Below, one piece after another: positions 24,209 through 32,180 of a DNA stretch of 32,180 bases (its first letter is position 1; the number at the start of each line of letters is the position of its first letter). The translations under genes and the position numbers were made by a program. Location: positions 1 to 32,180 of the forward strand of contig NZ_JAERQD010000058.1 in NCBI RefSeq assembly GCF_016735695.1, written 5' to 3'. The stretch is from Microvirga zambiensis WSM3693. Lineage in GTDB: Bacteria > Pseudomonadota > Alphaproteobacteria > Rhizobiales > Beijerinckiaceae. The notes beneath the pieces were generated by a model, which searched no databases, had not been told where the DNA came from, and was given only the letters and a program-made list of their open reading frames with translations.

Positions 24209-25081
24209 TCAGAGCGCCTCGGCGCCCGAAATGATTTCGATCAGTTCCTTGGTGATCATCGCCTGACGCGACCGGTTGTAGGTCATCGTCTGCTTCTTGA
24301 TCATCTCGCCCGCGTTGCGGGTCGCATTGTCCATGGCGCTCATGCGGGCGCCCTGTTCGGAGGCTGCATTCTCGAGCAGCGCCCGGAAGATCTGCACGGT
24401 GAGATTCCGCGGCAGGAGCGTCGTGAGGATCTCGCCTTCATCGGGCTCGTACTCGTAGACCGCGTCGGGGGCGCCGGCGCTGGTCTCGATCTGAGCCGGA
24501 ATGATCTGCTGCGCCGTCGGGATCTGAGCGATCACCGAGCGGAAGCGCGAGTAGAACAGGGTCGCCACGTCGAACTCGCCCGCCTCGAAACGGTTGAGGA
24601 TCTTCTGGGCGATCATGTCGCCCTGCTCGAAGCCGATCTGGCGCACGGCGCGCAGATCGATGAGCTCGATGATCTGCTCGGCGAACTGGCGACGCAGGAT
24701 GTCGTAGCCCTTCTTTCCGACGCAGATGATCTTGACGGTCTTGCCCTCGGCGAGCAGCCGGTTGGCATGATCGCGGGCCAGGCGCGCGATCGACGAGTTG
24801 AACGCGCCGCACAGGCCGCGCTCCGCGGTGCAGACGACCAGCAGGTGAACGCGGTCGGAACCGGTGCCGGCCAGAAGACGCGGCGTCTCGGGCCCGACGG
24901 TGATGCCGGACGCGAGGTTGCCGAGCACCACGGCCATGCGCTCCGCGTAAGGACGCGCGGCTTCCGCCGCGGTCTGCGCGCGGCGCAGCTTCGCGGCGGC
25001 CACCATCTGCATGGCCTTGGTGATCTTCTGCGTCGCCTTGACCGAGGCGATGCGGTTACGAAGGTCTTTTAAGCTCGGCAT
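24209..25081 (-). CDS. atpG: F1 ATP synthase subunit gamma
   Basis: Gamma is the rotating central shaft of F1. The 290-residue product has both conserved coiled-coil ends: the N-terminal MPSLKDLRNRIASVKATQK with KITKAMQMVAAAKLR, and the C-terminal NAGEMIKKQTMTYNRSRQA followed by ITKELIEIISGAEAL. The middle contains RGLCGAFN. Length is normal. AGGGA lies about seven bases before the ATG. It is 56 bases downstream of atpA and 21 bases upstream of atpD on the same strand. Confidence 0.97.
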   Translation of the reverse strand: MPSLKDLRNRIASVKATQKITKAMQMVAAAKLRRAQTAAEAARPYAERMAVVLGNLASGITVGPETPRLLAGTGSDRVHLLVVCTAERGLCGAFNSSIARLARDHANRLLAEGKTVKIICVGKKGYDILRRQFAEQIIELIDLRAVRQIGFEQGDMIAQKILNRFEAGEFDVATLFYSRFRSVIAQIPTAQQIIPAQIETSAGAPDAVYEYEPDEGEILTTLLPRNLTVQIFRALLENAASEQGARMSAMDNATRNAGEMIKKQTMTYNRSRQAMITKELIEIISGAEAL

Positions 25082-25137
25082 CGAGCGTCCCTACCCTCTC
25101 CGGAAACCCGGCTGGATCGTTTAGAGAACGGAAGTCC

Positions 25138-26666
<1,529 letters not shown>

Positions 26667-26667
<1 letters not shown>

Positions 26668-27239
26668 CAGCGGACCTCTTTCATCGCTAGACGAATGGAA
26701 TTGAGTTTGGTGCGCACCGAGGCATCCACCATGCGGGACCCCACCTTCACGATGAGACCGCCGATGAGGCTCGGGTCGATTTTGACGTCGACAGCGACGT
26801 CAGCCTTGGCGACGTCGCGCAGCGCCGCCTTGATTTCGTTGAGAACTTTGTCGGAGGGCGCCTCCGCCAGGGTGACCTGCGCCTGGACGATGCCCTTGGC
26901 CTCGGAGACGAGGTTCCGGTAGGCGCGGATCATGTCGGGCAGTGCGAAGAGGCGGCGCTTGGAGGCGACGAGGCGGATGAAGTTGCCGGCAAGGCCGGAA
27001 ACGCCGGCCTTGTCGAGGATGGCGCCAATAGCGCCCGCCTGCTCCTCGGCCGTGAAGACGGGGTTCTGGATCAGGCGCTGCAGGTCCTGGCTGCCGCGGA
27101 TCAGCTGATCGAAGCGGCCGAGGTCGCCTTCGACGGCGTCCATCGCGTTCGCTTCCCGAGCGAGTTCGAACAGCGCCGAAGCATAGCGCAATGCTACGCC
27201 CGACAGGAGGGGTCCTTCTTGCGAACCGCTTTGCGCCAC
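26667..27239 (-). CDS. atpH: F1 ATP synthase subunit delta
   Basis: Delta (OSCP) links the top of F1 to the peripheral stalk. The product is 190 residues from a GTG at 27239, with GVALRYASALFELA near the N-terminus and the conserved C-terminal LIGGLIVKVGSRMVDASVRTK... region (only part quoted) and KLNSIRLAM. I chose the GTG because GAGAGAGA stands seven bases upstream and the delta family begins here; a longer frame adds 37 unconserved residues. It is the first gene of the F1 operon. The F0 genes (atpIBEF) are not in the window, as usual in alphaproteobacteria, where F0 and F1 operons are separate. Confidence 0.95.
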
Positions 27240-27366
27240 GGAACCGTCTCTCTCGTATCTTAACGGGCCTCGACCGGGACAGCCTGCAATGGAGGCTCTC
27301 GGGAGACCCGTCAGGTGTGGAAATGAGCCCGAGGCGGAAGCCGTCGCCACCCGTCGGGCGAGGGTG

Positions 27367-27395
27367 CACTAGCATGGGTTTTTCGCAGGCGCAAG
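27367..27395 (-). promoter_or_regulatory. Possible promoter of the atp operon
   Basis: In the 210-base gap before atpH, minus-strand CTTGCG (27390-27395) and CTAGTG (27367-27372) are 17 bases apart, resembling GC-rich alphaproteobacterial promoters. The implied leader to the atpH GTG is about 120 bases. The remainder of the gap holds no recognisable gene. Confidence 0.25.
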
Positions 27396-27449
27396 GCGAG
27401 CCGGGCCCTGTTTTGCCTTGAAAAAGCCGGGTGCACGGTCACGGTAAAG

Positions 27450-28010
27450 CTAGAGTTCCAGAGCTGCGACTTCGCAGTTCGCCAGGAACCGCCCGGTGAG
27501 CCGGCTGAAGAAGGTGCCGTGGCCCACCACCGCGATCAGCTTTTCCGGGCGCTCGGCGAGCCAGAAGCGGAACCGCTCGACCCTCTCCTCGAACAGGTGA
27601 GCCGGCTCGATGATGAAGCCCCGCTCGTTCATCTCGCCCTCGTTGTGCCACCAGACCTCGTCGAGATGCCCGAAGGACAGGTGGGGGAAGTCCTGAGACA
27701 GGTGGGAGATGGCACGCCCCACGTCGCAGCTGCTCTCCAGGTGCTCGCGATGGAGGCATTCCACCAGGATCGTCGGCGCGGAGGGGTGGTCCCCGAACAG
27801 GCCCATGGTGGTCTGGATCGCCCGTGTGAGCGGGGAGGTCACGACGAGGTCGTATGAATATTGGCGCAGTTCCGGCGCACGCTCGGCCACCTGGCGCTGG
27901 CCCAGCTCGGTCAGGGGCGCATCGAAATGCCCCGGATCCACGCCGTGCTCGGCGAAATGGGCGTTGAAGGTCGATTGGCCGTGGCGGATGCAGTGGACGA
28001 TCTTGGTCAT
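27450..28010 (-). CDS. Histidine phosphatase superfamily protein (phosphoglycerate mutase-like)
   Basis: The 186-residue protein has the family signature RHGQST at 9-14, with catalytic H10 and R9, R63 in SPLTRAIQT, an acid-region glutamate in CLHREHLE (84-91), and the second histidine H164 in VVGHGT. It should be a phosphatase or mutase acting through a phosphohistidine. The substrate is not evident. AAGG lies five bases before the ATG at 28010. It follows priA by 32 bases on the same strand and could be the last gene of a methyltransferase-priA-phosphatase transcript. Confidence 0.9.
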   Translation of the reverse strand: MTKIVHCIRHGQSTFNAHFAEHGVDPGHFDAPLTELGQRQVAERAPELRQYSYDLVVTSPLTRAIQTTMGLFGDHPSAPTILVECLHREHLESSCDVGRAISHLSQDFPHLSFGHLDEVWWHNEGEMNERGFIIEPAHLFEERVERFRFWLAERPEKLIAVVGHGTFFSRLTGRFLANCEVAALEL

Positions 28011-28042
28011 GGTGCCTTGTCTTGATGAGGGGCTCTGCTTGA

Positions 28043-30205
28043 TCACAAAAAGCTTTGGGGGTCCACGTCGATGGAGACGCGGGTGTTGCCGCGGATCTTG
28101 GGGCAGCGGGCCATCCAGCCGCGCAGGTAGGCCTGAAGATCGACCTCCCGTTCGGTCTTGACCAACAGCCGGAAGCGGTAGCGGCCCCGGATCAGGGCGA
28201 GCGGCGCCTCGGCCGGGCCGAGCACGGTCACGCCCGGCGGTGGCTCGGCGACCAGCGCCATGCCGCGGGCATGGGCCTCCGCCAGCTCGCGCTCGGCCGC
28301 CGAGACGATGAGGGAGGCGAGCCGCCCGAACGGCGGCAGGCCGGCCATCTCGCGGACGCGTGTCTCCTCCGCGTAGAAGCGCTCGGCATCGCCGGAGACG
28401 AGGGCAGCGATGACCGGATGGTCCGGCTGCCAGGTCTGGACCAGGGCCCGGCCCGGCTTCTCGCCGCGGCCTGCGCGGCCCGTGACCTGCTGCAGCATCT
28501 GGAAGGTGCGCTCCGCCGCACGCGGATCGCCTGAGGTGAGGCCGATATCCGCATCGAGCACCCCGACCAGGGTCATGAGCGGGAAATTGTGGCCCTTGGC
28601 CACCAGTTGCGTGCCGATGACGATGTCGAACTCGCCCGCCGCGATCGCGGCAAGCTCCGCCCGCAGCCGCTCCGTGCCGCCGGGAAAGTCGCTCGAGAGC
28701 ACGATGCAGCGCTTGTCCGGGAACAGCTCGGCCGCCTCTTCCGCGATGCGCTCGACGCCGGGGCCGCAGGGCACCAGCGAATCGACGCTGCCGCACTCGA
28801 CGCAGGCGTGGGGCGTGCGTTCCACATGGCCGCAATGGTGGCAGACCAGGGAGCGACGGAAGCGGTGCTCCACGAGCCATGAGGAGCAGTTCGGGCATTC
28901 GTAGCGATGGGCGCAGGCCCGGCAGAGGGTGAGCGGGGCATAGCCGCGCCGGTTGAGGAAGAGCAGAGCCTGCTCGCCGTTTGCGACCGTCTGTTCCACC
29001 GCCGTCACCAGGGTCGGCGAGAGCCAGCGACCCTTCGGGATCGCCTCCTTGCGCAGGTCCACGGCCCGGATCTGCGGCATGGAACGGCCGCCGAAGCGCT
29101 CGGGCAGCTTCACATGGCGGTAGCGCCCGCGCTCCACATTGACCCGGCTCTCGATGGAGGGGGTGGCGGAGGCCAGCACCACCGGCGCATTCTCGATCTT
29201 GCCGCGTACCACCGCCATGTCGCGGGCGTGGTAATGCACCCCGTCGTCCTGCTTGTAGGCGGTCTCGTGCTCCTCGTCGACGATGACGAGGCCGAGGTCC
29301 GCATAGGGCAGGAACAGGGCCGAGCGGGCGCCCGCCACCACCTTTGCCTCGCCCGACGCGATGGCCGAATAGAGCCGCTCGCGCCTGCGGCCCGTGACGG
29401 CGGAATGCCAGGTGGCCGGCTTGACGCCGAAACGGGCGGCGAACCGGTCGAGGAACTGAGCGGTCAGCGCGATCTCGGGCATCAGGATGAGAGCCTGCCG
29501 GCCGTTGCGCACGGCCTCGGCCACCGCCTCGAAATAAACCTCCGTCTTGCCCGAACCCGTGACGCCTTCGAGCAGGACCACTGACGGATGCGCTTCGCCC
29601 ATGGCAGCGACGATTTCGTCGGCCGCCGCCTGCTGGCCGTCCGAGAGCGCGGTGTGGCCGAAGGCGGGATCGGGCATCTCCGCAACGGGCTCGGCCAGGA
29701 GGGCGACCGTCTCCAGGGCGCCTTCGTCGATAAGGCCGTTGACGACCCCGGCGCTGACGCCCGCCGCCTGAGCCAGCTCGCTTTTCAATCGTACGACGCC
29801 GTCCTGGGCGATCTCGATCACCTTCTGCCGCGCCGGCGTCATGCGCTTCGGCAGGGCGCCGGCCAGCTTCACGCCGACACGTGCGACCTCCTGGCGATCC
29901 GGATCGGGGATCTTGAGCCCCATGGCGAGCGCCGAGCCCTTGGGCGCCAGGGTGTACCAGGCGATCCAGTCCAGGAACTTGCGCATGCTGGCGGATAAGT
30001 TCGGCGCCTCGATGATTCCGGTTACCTTCTTCAGGTTGCCGCCCTGCCCTTCGCGCATGGACCAGACGACGCCCGCCACCTCGCGGTTGGCGAGCGGCAC
30101 CTGCACCACATCGCCCTCCTCCAAGGGGAGGCCGTCCGGCACGGCATAGGAATAAGCCGTGTCCAGTGCCAGCGGGATGAGGACATCGGCGATCTTGGCA
30201 ACCAT
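28043..30205 (-). CDS. priA: Primosomal protein N' (replication restart helicase PriA)
   Basis: PriA recognises stalled forks and D-loops and starts reloading of the replicative helicase. The 720-residue protein has an N-terminal 3'-DNA-binding domain, Walker A GVTGSGKT (214-221), the DEEH box (310-313) with VVLASATPS, and eight zinc-binding cysteines inserted in the helicase core (428, 431, 437, 440, 455, 458, 468, 471). QQVTGRAGRGE is the helicase motif VI. Length is normal for PriA. No clear ribosome binding site precedes the ATG at 30205. The gene lies 38 bases after the methyltransferase stop on the same strand. priA upstream of atpH is a gene order I recall from other Hyphomicrobiales. 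Confidence 0.97.
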   Translation of the reverse strand: MVAKIADVLIPLALDTAYSYAVPDGLPLEEGDVVQVPLANREVAGVVWSMREGQGGNLKKVTGIIEAPNLSASMRKFLDWIAWYTLAPKGSALAMGLKIPDPDRQEVARVGVKLAGALPKRMTPARQKVIEIAQDGVVRLKSELAQAAGVSAGVVNGLIDEGALETVALLAEPVAEMPDPAFGHTALSDGQQAAADEIVAAMGEAHPSVVLLEGVTGSGKTEVYFEAVAEAVRNGRQALILMPEIALTAQFLDRFAARFGVKPATWHSAVTGRRRERLYSAIASGEAKVVAGARSALFLPYADLGLVIVDEEHETAYKQDDGVHYHARDMAVVRGKIENAPVVLASATPSIESRVNVERGRYRHVKLPERFGGRSMPQIRAVDLRKEAIPKGRWLSPTLVTAVEQTVANGEQALLFLNRRGYAPLTLCRACAHRYECPNCSSWLVEHRFRRSLVCHHCGHVERTPHACVECGSVDSLVPCGPGVERIAEEAAELFPDKRCIVLSSDFPGGTERLRAELAAIAAGEFDIVIGTQLVAKGHNFPLMTLVGVLDADIGLTSGDPRAAERTFQMLQQVTGRAGRGEKPGRALVQTWQPDHPVIAALVSGDAERFYAEETRVREMAGLPPFGRLASLIVSAAERELAEAHARGMALVAEPPPGVTVLGPAEAPLALIRGRYRFRLLVKTEREVDLQAYLRGWMARCPKIRGNTRVSIDVDPQSFL

Positions 30206-30243
30206 CAGGGAGCGAGAACGAACAGCGGGATCATGACCAGAGC

Positions 30244-30861
30244 TTAGACCCGATTTCCCTTCTCGAAAGCAAGCATGGTCCAGCTCACGTCCTTGCGGCC
30301 GAGCATGTCGGCAAACTCATACCGTTGGAGGAGGTCGAGGCCGAGGGACTGGGCGTGGGACACCAATGGATCGATCGGCACCTCGAACATCCGCCGCCCG
30401 GCCGGCACGGGCCCTTTGCGAACGGTCATGAAGATCTTTCCGCCGTCGCCGAGCAGCTCGGCGATCCGCGGCAGGGCGCGGGAGCGCTCCCGCTCATCGA
30501 GATGCATCCACACGGCCGTCATCAGGATGAGGTCGAATCGCTCGCCGCCGGCATGGATACGCGCCAGATCGGGCAGGGAATCGTCGATCCAGACGATGTT
30601 GGGATCGGGATGGAGGCGCTGGGCATGGGCTCTGAGCGCCGCCGTCGGCTCGGCGGCATGGACCTGCAGGCCACGTCGTGCAAGCGCCGCCGCGTCGCGC
30701 CCCGTGCCGGCACCGATGTCCAGGGCTTTGCCGCTCTCAGGCAAAAGTGTGAGTAGCGGCCTATAGAGATCCTCGAAAACCACGCTTTCATAGGCTTCGA
30801 CGAGGCTGTCTGCCTGTTCGCCGTACCCTTCCGTTCCCGAAACGCCTCTACCCTGGCTCAT
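30244..30861 (-). CDS. Class I SAM-dependent methyltransferase
   Basis: This 205-residue cytoplasmic protein has a Rossmann-type SAM-binding motif I LDIGAGTGRDA (47-57), an acidic residue at the end of beta-2 (AAEPT, E71), WIDDSLPDL (91-99), and motif DLILMTAVWMHL (110-121). It belongs to the class I methyltransferases; the acceptor is unknown. It precedes priA on the same strand and is divergent from xerC across 103 bases. No strong ribosome binding site is visible before the ATG. There is nothing to tie it to a specific pathway. Confidence 0.87.
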   Translation of the reverse strand: MSQGRGVSGTEGYGEQADSLVEAYESVVFEDLYRPLLTLLPESGKALDIGAGTGRDAAALARRGLQVHAAEPTAALRAHAQRLHPDPNIVWIDDSLPDLARIHAGGERFDLILMTAVWMHLDERERSRALPRIAELLGDGGKIFMTVRKGPVPAGRRMFEVPIDPLVSHAQSLGLDLLQRYEFADMLGRKDVSWTMLAFEKGNRV

Positions 30862-30964
30862 GCGAAGTCTCGTCGCTCAAATTTCCACGAACGTTATCTC
30901 ATCCGATCGACACTCGCCTTCGCGGCTTCACACTTTGGCAAGCTCGTGAACAGATATTGGAACT

Positions 30965-31945
30965 GTGGCCGATACCAAGACATCCCCTTCGATCATCGAT
31001 CTCGTTCTACCGGGCGCCGACGACACTCGCCGCGAGGCGATGGCGTGGCTTGCCGGGCTCGCCAAGGAGCGGCGGCTGTCGGCCAAGACCGTCGAGGCCT
31101 ATGCCCGGGACCTGCGCCAGTTCCTGGCCTTCCTGACCAACCATCTCGGCGAGAAGCCGAGCGTGGAAGGCATCTTAAACCTGAAGCCCATGGACATCCG
31201 CGCTTTTCTCGCCGCCCGGCGTATGGATTCGGTGGGCAGCCGCTCCCTCATGCGCCAGCTCGCGGCCCTGCGCTCCTTCGCCCGCCATCTCGAGCGCGAG
31301 GGTCATGGCACGGCCTCGGCCTTCGCGGCGATTCGCACGCCGAAGGTCGACAAGAACCTGCCGCGCCCCCTCTCCGCCTCCTCCGCCGTCGCCGTGACGG
31401 ATGCGGAGACGCGGGCGGGAGAAAGCCGCAAGCCGTGGATCCTGGCGCGCGACGCCGCCGTGCTCTCGCTGCTCTATGGCGCGGGCCTGCGCATTTCCGA
31501 GGCGCTCGGGCTCGAGCGGCGCGATGCGCCGGTCAACGGAATCGACTCGATCACCGTCACCGGCAAGGGCGGCAAGATGCGCAGCGTGCCGGTCATTCCG
31601 CCGATCCAACGCGCGGTAGAAGATTATCTGGCGCTCTGCCCCTATGCGATCGCGCCCGAAGGACCGCTCTTCGTCGGCGCCCGCGGCGGGCCGCTCTCGG
31701 CCCGCATCATCCAGCTCGCCGTCGAGGAACTGCGCGGGGCTTTGGGGCTGCCCGACAGCGCCACGCCGCACGCCCTGCGCCATTCCTTCGCCACGCACCT
31801 TCTGGCCAAGGGCGGCGACCTGCGCGGCATCCAGGAACTTTTGGGCCACGCCTCGCTCTCGACGACGCAGCTCTACACGAAGGTCGATGCGGCGCGATTG
31901 ATGGACGCGTTCAATGCGGCGCATCCGCGGGCAAGGGTGAAGTGA
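30965..31945 (+). CDS. xerC: Tyrosine recombinase XerC
   Basis: XerC with XerD resolves chromosome dimers at dif at the division septum. The 326-residue protein has an N-terminal SAM-like core-binding domain (about 22-110) and a catalytic domain with the full residue set R176 (LRISEA), K201 (TGKGGK), H269 and R272 (HALRHSF), H295 (GHASL) and nucleophile Y304 (LYTKVD). The start is a GTG at 30965 (VADTKTSP). The priA-methyltransferase-xerC neighbourhood is chromosomal; no attachment site, phage or integron gene accompanies it, so a housekeeping Xer rather than an integrase is the best reading. XerC versus XerD rests on context and is less certain. Confidence 0.9.
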   Translation: MADTKTSPSIIDLVLPGADDTRREAMAWLAGLAKERRLSAKTVEAYARDLRQFLAFLTNHLGEKPSVEGILNLKPMDIRAFLAARRMDSVGSRSLMRQLAALRSFARHLEREGHGTASAFAAIRTPKVDKNLPRPLSASSAVAVTDAETRAGESRKPWILARDAAVLSLLYGAGLRISEALGLERRDAPVNGIDSITVTGKGGKMRSVPVIPPIQRAVEDYLALCPYAIAPEGPLFVGARGGPLSARIIQLAVEELRGALGLPDSATPHALRHSFATHLLAKGGDLRGIQELLGHASLSTTQLYTKVDAARLMDAFNAAHPRARVK

Positions 31946-31955
31946 ATAACTGGGT

Positions 31956-32180
31956 GTCATCCCGGACGGCGGGAGCCGATCCGGGATCGTTCTCAGGACG
32001 AGGCGCTCGCACCTCGAGATTGTCATCCGCGCGGCGGCGGGGATCCAGAACCGCTGACGATACCAAGCTGGTTCAAGATCATGGTTATGGATCCCGGCCT
32101 GCGCCGGGATGACAGCGCCACGCTCCTCCAGCGATCCCGGCTCGGCTGCGCCGTCCGGGATGACAGCGCCACGCTCCTCC
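31956..32180. repeat. GTCATCCCGG-type intergenic repeats, including a 51-bp tandem unit
   Basis: The 235 bases after xerC hold no gene. They contain repeated GTCATCC...GGATGAC palindrome fragments, and an identical 24-base block (GGGATGACAGCGCC plus CACGCTCCTCC; not quoted in one run) at 32106-32129 and 32157-32180, a 51-base period, each preceded by GATCCCGGC. The array continues past the window edge. Confidence 0.8.

Noticed and set aside
27450..28898. A 482-codon minus-strand frame joining priA sequence to the histidine phosphatase
   Set aside because: The first 296 residues are priA DNA read in the wrong frame. The phosphatase begins at the ATG at 28010 with its own ribosome binding site.
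30965..31945. Phage or integron integrase
   Set aside because: No attachment repeats, tRNA, excisionase or cargo genes nearby; the neighbours are housekeeping genes, so a chromosomal XerC is more likely.

Overview
This window looks like ordinary chromosome from a high-GC alphaproteobacterium of the order Hyphomicrobiales (Rhizobiales), probably Methylobacteriaceae and perhaps Microvirga-like; the genus is inferred from remembered protein resemblance only. Supporting signs are an F1-only atpHAGDC operon, the aerobic cobaltochelatase pair cobS-cobT, a short PutA without DNA-binding domain facing an Lrp-type regulator, and several families of intergenic palindromic repeats typical of this order. 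I saw no tRNA, rRNA, CRISPR array, insertion sequence or prophage gene.

Layout. 1-4.7 kb (minus strand): a phytase-like esterase cut by the window edge, cobT, cobS and a J-domain protein. 4.75-7.4 kb: a BolA-family protein (+), an SCP-x-type thiolase (-), a LOG-family phosphoribohydrolase (+) and a Nudix gene (+) broken by an in-frame amber codon. 7.4-9.6 kb (-): a fusion of a peroxiredoxin-like domain to a 2-oxoglutarate/Fe(II) oxygenase, then an EamA transporter. 9.7-13.4 kb (+): a D,D-carboxypeptidase with a long basic tail, a second EamA transporter and a COG0523/CobW GTPase. 13.7-16.5 kb (-): a complete NitT/TauT-type ABC importer. 16.8-17.8 kb (+): TerC-family membrane protein. 17.9-21.6 kb: divergent Lrp-type regulator and putA. 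21.7-27.2 kb (-): a 2H phosphoesterase (LigT-like) and the five F1 ATP synthase genes. 27.4-30.9 kb (-): histidine phosphatase, priA and a methyltransferase. 31.0-31.9 kb (+): a XerC-type tyrosine recombinase, then an intergenic repeat cluster to the end.

How genes work together. CobS and CobT are two subunits of the cobaltochelatase; the third, CobN, is not here. The five atp genes encode the catalytic F1 sector, and the membrane F0 genes must lie elsewhere. PutA oxidises proline to glutamate and is probably controlled by the divergent Lrp-family protein through an imperfect palindrome between them. SBP, ATPase and permease make one importer whose substrate cannot be told from sequence.

I found no clearly new multi-gene system. 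The observations most worth a second look are three copies of an approximately 90-bp double-hairpin element that fill the whole gap between convergent gene pairs, the peroxiredoxin/oxygenase fusion whose peroxidatic cysteine is missing, the amber-interrupted Nudix gene, and an apparently leaderless promoter for the J-domain gene.
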